A stretch of 64,000 bases of DNA, taken from contig DATIBD010000054.1 of assembly GCA_035457705.1 (NCBI GenBank), forward strand, positions 21,130 to 85,129, given 5' to 3'. Positions 59,131-64,000 of this stretch are shown piece by piece. The position numbers and the translations under genes are program-made. Positions within the stretch are counted from its first letter, which is position 1, and each line of letters opens with the position of its first letter. Below the pieces are notes generated by a model. That model was not told where the DNA came from. It did no database searches and was given only the letters and a program-made list of their open reading frames with translations. This DNA is from DASPGQ01 sp035457705. GTDB lineage: Bacteria > Acidobacteriota > Vicinamibacteria > Marinacidobacterales > SMYC01.

Positions 59131-60765
59131 TCAGGCGCCCTCCCGACTGTGACCTCCTGCCGCGTTGACCGGATTGGATCTCTGCGGGAACTCCTTCGCC
59201 AGCGCTTGTGCGGAGCGCAGAGAGAGCGCGCCGAAGGTGAGTGTGCCGTTGTTGCAGCCGGCGGAGACGATAGTCGGTGCTCCCACGATCCAGAGATTCT
59301 CGTGATCGTGACTTCGACCCCATCGGTCGACCACGCTCGTCTGTGGATCGTCCCCCATGCGGCACCCTCCCCCGGGATGATCGTAAACGCTCGGGTCGGG
59401 CCGAACCTCGAGAATCTTTCCGCCGCCCGCGCGTACGAGTGATTCGAACACCCCGCGGATGCTCTCCTCTGTGAAGGCACGAAGGTCGTTGGACCAGTGG
59501 CTGTCCACGAAGTCGACCCTGGGAAGCGGGTCGCCCCAGGGATTCTTCCGGTTGGTATCCAGTGTGATGGCGCTGTCTCGGGAGGGAATCACGTCGTAGT
59601 ACGCACGCATCCGGGCCGCGCCCGTTTCCGAACGCCGTCGCCAATCCTTCAGGATCGAGTCGCCGAGAATAAGCCTTCCGTCGTCGTCCCGCATCCGAGG
59701 CGCGCGCCCCCGGGAGGATTCCCAAATGCGGAGATCGTGCCGGACGTATCGATCGCGCTTGCCCCGCTGAAACTTCTTCGACAGCAGGCTGTCGGCCTCG
59801 AAGACACCAGGATAGAGTTTCAGCGGAACTTCCAAAAACGCGTTCACCGGCCGATGTCCGGTTACGAACCTCCCCACGAGACCGGAGCGGTTGGCAAGGC
59901 CCTCGGGGAACCTGCCCGCTGCCGAGAGCAGGAGAAGGTGCGTGCTCCAGCAATAGCCCGATGCCAGGACGAAGCTCTTCGCACGAAGCTCGACGGGCTC
60001 GTCGGGCCGATCGCGATCGGTGGCGACAGCGTGATCGATCCGATCCGATCCCTCGGCGAGCGCGAGCTTTCTGACGAGCGTCCGGGTCACGAGCTCGATC
60101 CGGCCATCCTTCAGAAGCTCCAGGAAAGAGAAGTCGGGAGAATATTTCGCGCCGGTGGGACAAATGCTGCACGTATCGCATCGCATGCAGACGCCGCGCC
60201 CACGATAAGGGATCGAGTTCTTGGAGACGGGATTCGGCCAGAAGGGGATGCCGGATTGTTCCGCCCATTCGCGAAGCCGGCTCAGATTGTACGAAAGCGG
60301 CAGGGGTGGAAGCGGATAGTCTTTCGACCGCGGGTCCAGCTCCGGCGGCCCCGGAGTCCCCGCGACTCCGATACGCTCCTCGGCCTCTTGGTAGTAGGGC
60401 TCGAGCTCGTCGTAGTCGAGCGGCCAGTCGTAGCCGACCCCGTAGATCGAGCGGAGGCGAAAATCCTCGGGCGTGAACCGCGGCGTCGTTCCCCCCCAGT
60501 GAAGAGCGAGCCCCCCGACCGCCATCGACCGCGACTGGATGCCTTTCGCCGACTGTCCCTCAATGTGATCGTCTGGCCAGGGGTTCTCGCCATAGGCGAG
60601 GAAACGCTCGCGACGATGGGGTCTCTCCTCGAGGTTGAAGATTTTGTTCCCCGCCTCGACCACGACGACCTTCGCGGTCGTCTCCTCGGTCAGCTTCTCC
60701 GCCACCATGGCCGCGCTGATGCCGGCGCCGATGACAACGATGTCGCTCTCGATCGTTCGCGCCAT
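59131..60765 (-). CDS. GMC-family FAD oxidoreductase (large subunit, gluconate-dehydrogenase type)
   Basis: The 544-residue enzyme has the N-terminal FAD motif DIVVIGAGISAAMVAEKL (about 8-25), the Cys cluster CMRCDTCSICPTG (about 190-202) and the C-terminal GMC active-site region HPGGGCRMGDDP (about 480-492). It pairs with the subunit-3 gene just upstream (4-nt gap), forming a periplasmic sugar-acid or alcohol dehydrogenase that feeds electrons to a cytochrome. GGAGGAG supports this start. No dedicated cytochrome subunit gene is adjacent; the DUF1592 protein or nearby cytochromes may serve. Confidence 0.88.
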   Translation of the reverse strand: MARTIESDIVVIGAGISAAMVAEKLTEETTAKVVVVEAGNKIFNLEERPHRRERFLAYGENPWPDDHIEGQSAKGIQSRSMAVGGLALHWGGTTPRFTPEDFRLRSIYGVGYDWPLDYDELEPYYQEAEERIGVAGTPGPPELDPRSKDYPLPPLPLSYNLSRLREWAEQSGIPFWPNPVSKNSIPYRGRGVCMRCDTCSICPTGAKYSPDFSFLELLKDGRIELVTRTLVRKLALAEGSDRIDHAVATDRDRPDEPVELRAKSFVLASGYCWSTHLLLLSAAGRFPEGLANRSGLVGRFVTGHRPVNAFLEVPLKLYPGVFEADSLLSKKFQRGKRDRYVRHDLRIWESSRGRAPRMRDDDGRLILGDSILKDWRRRSETGAARMRAYYDVIPSRDSAITLDTNRKNPWGDPLPRVDFVDSHWSNDLRAFTEESIRGVFESLVRAGGGKILEVRPDPSVYDHPGGGCRMGDDPQTSVVDRWGRSHDHENLWIVGAPTIVSAGCNNGTLTFGALSLRSAQALAKEFPQRSNPVNAAGGHSREGA

Positions 60766-60769
60766 GGCG

Positions 60770-61354
60770 TCAGCTCCTCCTTTCGCCGGGCGCATCGGGT
60801 GAGGCGTCGAGCCCGCGGCAGGTGTGCCTTTCGATAGCAGCGCGGTAGCACATGTCGTTTGCCTCGGAGCTCGCGTAGAAGTACGCGAGGAGGCCGCAAG
60901 CGACGTGAGGTGCCCTCGCGATCTCGGGAAAGCTCGCTTCCAGATCTTGGGGAAGATGACGTTCCAGAATTACGGTCTGGTCGTCTCGAGAAAGCTCCTT
61001 GAACGAGGAGCCGTGACGCCTCTCGGCTTCGAGCTCGAGTGCTTCGAGCTGCGAGGACCAGAGCGGCTCCGGATCGGGCGGGCCGTAGAGGATCTCCTCC
61101 GAGAGGTATGGGTGGTCGAGCTCGGCGACCGGGTCGAAGCCCTCGAGCCATTTTCGGAACCCGTCGAGAACGCGGGTCGTTCCCGCTTCGCCCATCTCCT
61201 CCGAGGGAAGGACGAGTCGGGCAACGGCATCCATCGTATCGGAATCGAGCGCTGGTCGAGCCGGAGCCACCGGAGTGTCCCCAGGGGCACAGCGCTTCAA
61301 AGCGAGTCCCGAGACGATTGCCGCGGAGCTCTTCATGAAAGCGCGACGCTTCAT
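60770..61354 (-). CDS. Gluconate 2-dehydrogenase subunit 3-family protein
   Basis: The 194-residue protein begins MKRRAFMKSSAAIVSGLALK, a twin-arginine signal followed by a lipobox-like RC. The remainder fits subunit 3: DSDTMDAVARLVLPSEEMGEAG, FRKWLEGFDPVAELDHPYLS and a C-terminal FYASSEANDMCYRAAI. The family binds the GMC large subunit (4 nt downstream) and helps its export or assembly. GGAGG fixes this ATG. The GTG further upstream in repeat F is not the real start. Confidence 0.86.
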   Translation of the reverse strand: MKRRAFMKSSAAIVSGLALKRCAPGDTPVAPARPALDSDTMDAVARLVLPSEEMGEAGTTRVLDGFRKWLEGFDPVAELDHPYLSEEILYGPPDPEPLWSSQLEALELEAERRHGSSFKELSRDDQTVILERHLPQDLEASFPEIARAPHVACGLLAYFYASSEANDMCYRAAIERHTCRGLDASPDAPGERRS

Positions 61355-61374
61355 CGCAACCTCCTTCTTCTCTT

Positions 61375-61510
61375 TAGTGCTCAATGCCGTGGCGGGACCC
61401 GTAATCGATCGTGCCGCCACGGCTCGGCGTTTGCGGCGCTGCGCGCCGATCTCGCGGCAGAGGTTTTGGCCACCGCTCGGCAGGCTGGGCTATACTCCTT
61501 CATCAGCCAG
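61375..61510 (+). repeat. Composite intergenic repeat, copy F (short form)
   Basis: Nearly the same as copy D1: perfect left palindrome GCCGTGGCGG / CCGCCACGGC, the GCGCGCCGATCTCGCGGCAG module and the right palindrome with arms GGCAGGCTG and CAGCCAG (imperfect). It lies between the RsbU-like gene and the subunit-3 gene, 8 nt after the stop of the former. Confidence 0.85.
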
Positions 61511-61518
61511 TTAAAGAC

Positions 61519-62631
61519 CTACCCAGTCACCTTGGTCACGACGAGCGTGACGTCGTCGTCGAACGGGCGGTCCTCACGAAACGCGTTCAGACTCCTCAAC
61601 AAAGCTTCTTTGATTTCGCTTGCGGGCCGGTGCGCCGTTTCTCGCAACACGACCTCGAGTCGATCGTATCCATAGGGCTGCAGGCTCCGGTTCATCGTCT
61701 CGGAGACACCATCCGTGTAGAAGAGCAGGACGTCGCCCGGGCCGAGAGCCAACTGAGACTCCTCCATCAATCCATCGAAAGCGGGTTTCTTCCTCATTCC
61801 GATTCCCACTCCCTCGGGGGCGAGCCAGCGGGTCTCTCCCGTCTCCGCGGAATAATGGAGGGGGTGATTGTGACCGGCCCGGGCGAGAACGAGCTTTCTC
61901 TCACGAAAATCGACCACGGCCACGACGGCGGTGATGAAGTAGTTGCGCTCGATGCGCTCGGATATCACGTCGTTCATCTCCACGAGCATCTGCTTCGGCG
62001 AGAGAGAACCCTTTCCTAGCACTTCGAACAGGGCCTGGAGCCGCATGGCATAGAGGGCGGCGGGGATTCCCTTGCCCGAGACGTCTCCGAGAATCACGGT
62101 GAAACGCCGGCTTCCTTCGAAAGCGAAGTCATAATAGTCGCCTCCGACCTCGCTGGCGGGAAGGAAGTAGCTGGCGACGTCCAGGTTCGGTAGCTTCGGG
62201 TTTGCCACCGGGTAGAGGCTGAATTGAATGACCCGCGCGATCTCGAGCTCGTCCTTGGTCAAGAGCTTTTCCGCGAGCTCGAGCGCGAGAAGGAAGTTGA
62301 GGACCACGAACCCGACGAGAGCGCCCGTCCAATCGTCTCGAATGAATCCCCACAAGAACGTCAGGAGAGCGATGACATAAGCAAGCCGTCGAGCGGGGGT
62401 GAGCTTGCGCAAGAAGCTGAGGAAGACGGCTTTCGTGACGGAGAGATAGCGCTCGAGCCCTCTGGAGGGGAGTGCCTCGTCCCTCTTCTGATCGCGCTGG
62501 TAGTAGTCGTAGGCTCGGGCTGTGTCGCGACGGACGAGCGTGTGGAGCTCATCGATTCCCAGATCCCGGCTCCGCTCTTCTACCGTTGCTCTGACCCGGT
62601 CGAGCCAGTCGCGAATGAGTGGCGGGGACAT
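61519..62631 (-). CDS. Membrane-anchored PP2C-type phosphatase (RsbU/SpoIIE family)
   Basis: The 370-residue protein has two hydrophobic segments near 85-128 (LAYVIALLTFLWGFIRDDWTG and FVVLNFLLALELA). A PP2C/SpoIIE domain follows from about 145 with metal-binding motifs: SEVGGDYYDF (Asp), LGDVSGKGIPAAL (Asp), AGHNHPL and LLFYTDGVSE, then DDDVTLVV. Such phosphatases dephosphorylate anti-anti-sigma factors to trigger stress or developmental responses. No receiver, PAS or GAF input domain is present; the helical membrane part may be the sensor. Confidence 0.88.
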   Translation of the reverse strand: MSPPLIRDWLDRVRATVEERSRDLGIDELHTLVRRDTARAYDYYQRDQKRDEALPSRGLERYLSVTKAVFLSFLRKLTPARRLAYVIALLTFLWGFIRDDWTGALVGFVVLNFLLALELAEKLLTKDELEIARVIQFSLYPVANPKLPNLDVASYFLPASEVGGDYYDFAFEGSRRFTVILGDVSGKGIPAALYAMRLQALFEVLGKGSLSPKQMLVEMNDVISERIERNYFITAVVAVVDFRERKLVLARAGHNHPLHYSAETGETRWLAPEGVGIGMRKKPAFDGLMEESQLALGPGDVLLFYTDGVSETMNRSLQPYGYDRLEVVLRETAHRPASEIKEALLRSLNAFREDRPFDDDVTLVVTKVTG

Positions 62632-62693
62632 CGCTGTCGGACTCTAGCACGATTCCTCGGAACGGATCCCGAAGCCGGCTTTCAGGGAATCGC

Positions 62694-62722
62694 TTGAATC
62701 GTTGCCCCGTAGTGCCCATACT
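62694..62722 (+). promoter_or_regulatory. Candidate promoter for the Tat-exported FAD gene
   Basis: TTGAAT (62694-62699) and CATACT (62717-62722) are 17 nt apart in the gap between the divergent phosphatase and FAD genes. The ATG at 62764 lies 41 nt downstream and has a GGAGG site. Confidence 0.4.
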
Positions 62723-62763
62723 CTGAAACGGGTCGGCAGGCTCGCGTCGATCGGAGGCAAGCG

Positions 62764-64000
62764 ATGGACGTCAATCGCAGAGATTTTCTGAACGGAATGG
62801 CCGTCGCGCTGACGAGCTCTCTTCTTCCCACATCGTCGGTCGAGGCTTTCCGTCGCGCCCTTCAGGCCGAGGCCTACCCGCCGACACTCACCGGTCTCCG
62901 CGGGAGCCACCCCGGCTCGTTCGAGGTCGCCCACGCGCTTCTCGACGGCAAGTCGTGGGGAAGCCCGGTGGACGTGGACGGCGTCTACGATCTCGTGGTG
63001 GTCGGAGGGGGGCTGAGTGGACTCGCGGCCGCCCATTTCTTCCGCAAGCAGCGCGGGCCCCGCGCCCGCGTCCTCGTTCTCGACAATCACGACGATTTCG
63101 GAGGGCACGCGAAGCGAAACGAGTTCTGGCACCAGGGACGGATGTATCTGATGAACGGTGGAACGCTCAACGTGGAAGCGCCGTCCCAGTACAGCACCGT
63201 CGCGGCTGGTCTTCTCTGGGAGCTGGGCATCGACCGGACGCGTTACTTCGAGGCCATCGAGGCGGTCTCGAGCCGCGATCGGAAGCTCGGCCTCACCCCG
63301 GCCATGTTCTTCGACCGAGAGACCTTCGGAATCGACCGACTCGTGACGGGTTACCGGACCAAGTCCATCGAAACGTTCCTCGACGAGACGCCCCTCGCGA
63401 AGAAAGTTCGGGGCGACATCGCTCGGCTGTACCAGAGCCCGGGCCCGTACCTCCAGGGTCTCTCTTCGGAGGAGAAGAAGAAGCGGCTCGCCCGTATGAG
63501 CTACCGGGATTTTCTCGTCGATGTGGCCGATTGCGATCCTGGCGTCGTGCCGTTCTTCAATACCAGGCCGATGGGGTTGTTCTGCATCGGCATCGACGCG
63601 TTACCCGCCCTTTACGCCTGGGAGATGGGCTATCCGGGATTCGACGGAATGGCGCTCGAGCCCACCCCTCCGGAGAGGCTTCTGAGCGAGCCGGGCGGTC
63701 AGCATGGACGCGAAAGCTCGGAGCGTGCCGACAGCGGCGATCCCGACATGTACTTTCCAGACGGAAACGCGACGATTGCACGGCTTCTGGTGCGGGCGCT
63801 CATTCCTTCCGCCGTCCCGGGAAAGACGATGGAGGACGTCGTGACCGCCCGCGTCGACTATGGCCGTCTCGATCGCGACGATCATCCGGTGCGGATTCGA
63901 CTCGAAAGCACCGCGATTCGGGTCGAGCACAGAGGAGCGGACGAAGTCGCCGTCACCTACGTGAAGGGTCGAAAGCCTTGCCGGGCTCGCGCGCGGGCAG
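62764..64000 (+). CDS. Tat-exported FAD-dependent amine oxidase / spermidine-dehydrogenase-like protein (partial)
   Basis: At least 412 residues are visible before the frame leaves the window. It starts MDVNRRDFLNGMAVALTSSL, a twin-arginine signal. The FAD motif is DLVVVGGGLSGLAAAHFFRK (about 79-98), with the spermidine-dehydrogenase-type DDFGGHAKRNEFWHQGRMYL (about 115-135) and a YFPDGNATIARLLVR segment (about 330). Members oxidise polyamines or related amines in the periplasm. GGAGG lies upstream of the ATG. The C-terminal substrate domain is off the edge, so assignment remains at family level. Confidence 0.83.
   Translation, partial: MDVNRRDFLNGMAVALTSSLLPTSSVEAFRRALQAEAYPPTLTGLRGSHPGSFEVAHALLDGKSWGSPVDVDGVYDLVVVGGGLSGLAAAHFFRKQRGPRARVLVLDNHDDFGGHAKRNEFWHQGRMYLMNGGTLNVEAPSQYSTVAAGLLWELGIDRTRYFEAIEAVSSRDRKLGLTPAMFFDRETFGIDRLVTGYRTKSIETFLDETPLAKKVRGDIARLYQSPGPYLQGLSSEEKKKRLARMSYRDFLVDVADCDPGVVPFFNTRPMGLFCIGIDALPALYAWEMGYPGFDGMALEPTPPERLLSEPGGQHGRESSERADSGDPDMYFPDGNATIARLLVRALIPSAVPGKTMEDVVTARVDYGRLDRDDHPVRIRLESTAIRVEHRGADEVAVTYVKGRKPCRARARA

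Overview
The window is dense, high-GC bacterial chromosome: about 55 protein-coding genes, many with 4-nt stop/start overlaps, and no rRNA or tRNA that I can see. The content points to an Acidobacteriota-like, soil or sediment type organism. The signs are DUF1592 and DUF1552 secreted proteins with a periplasmic ankyrin protein, a GMC/gluconate-dehydrogenase-type pair, a reaction-centre-cytochrome-like c-type cytochrome with TPRs, futalosine-pathway MqnD, type III pantothenate kinase and a myxobacterial/acidobacterial-style Ser/Thr kinase. This phylum call is an inference; no marker gene for it is present.

Layout. 1-15 kb: a convergent gene tail, hisS, cstA, an SDR dehydrogenase, a MutM-like glycosylase, a DUF4013/SYLF pair, acnA, a DinB protein, a threonine dehydratase-like enzyme, coaX, mqnD and an OB-fold lipoprotein. 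15-31 kb: an MBL phosphodiesterase, ftsX, then on the opposite strand an overlapping operon acyl-CoA ligase-gatB-ftsE; then folK, a deoxynucleoside kinase, a HAMP protein, a Ser/Thr kinase, accD-folC, and a minus-strand run of a GT-C-like membrane protein, rnhA, a CAP lipoprotein and a beta-propeller protein. 31-36 kb: a YkgJ protein, a decayed D-threonine aldolase tail, and a 1147-residue secreted metallophosphoesterase with three 113-residue repeats. 36-45 kb: a sodium symporter with a small membrane partner, facing a nearly complete quinohemoprotein amine dehydrogenase (qhp) cluster in the order G-methyltransferase-A-D-C-B-E. 45-49 kb: a secreted AlgH-like protein, a lipoprotein, a GYD protein, an exonuclease III tail relic, a two-component system and a c-type cytochrome. 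49-64 kb: a long minus-strand series (RsbU-type phosphatase, gluconate-dehydrogenase subunit 3, GMC oxidoreductase, DUF1592, DUF1552, ankyrin, Vgb/cytochrome lipoprotein, amidohydrolase) that looks like a periplasmic oxidative catabolic module, and a Tat-exported FAD amine-oxidase-like gene running off the end.

Two things stand out. First, the qhp cluster: the gamma-subunit precursor keeps every residue needed for the cysteine tryptophylquinone cofactor and the three Cys-Asp/Glu thioether bridges at exact spacing, and the cluster carries an extra methyltransferase gene. Second, a family of composite intergenic repeats (seven copies at six loci plus one tail relic) with a palindrome at each end sits tightly against stop codons, sometimes supplies the stop codon itself, and in two further cases carries extra modules such as a 55-bp tandem unit. 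Naive start calling inside these repeats would give three unrelated genes an identical false N-terminus.
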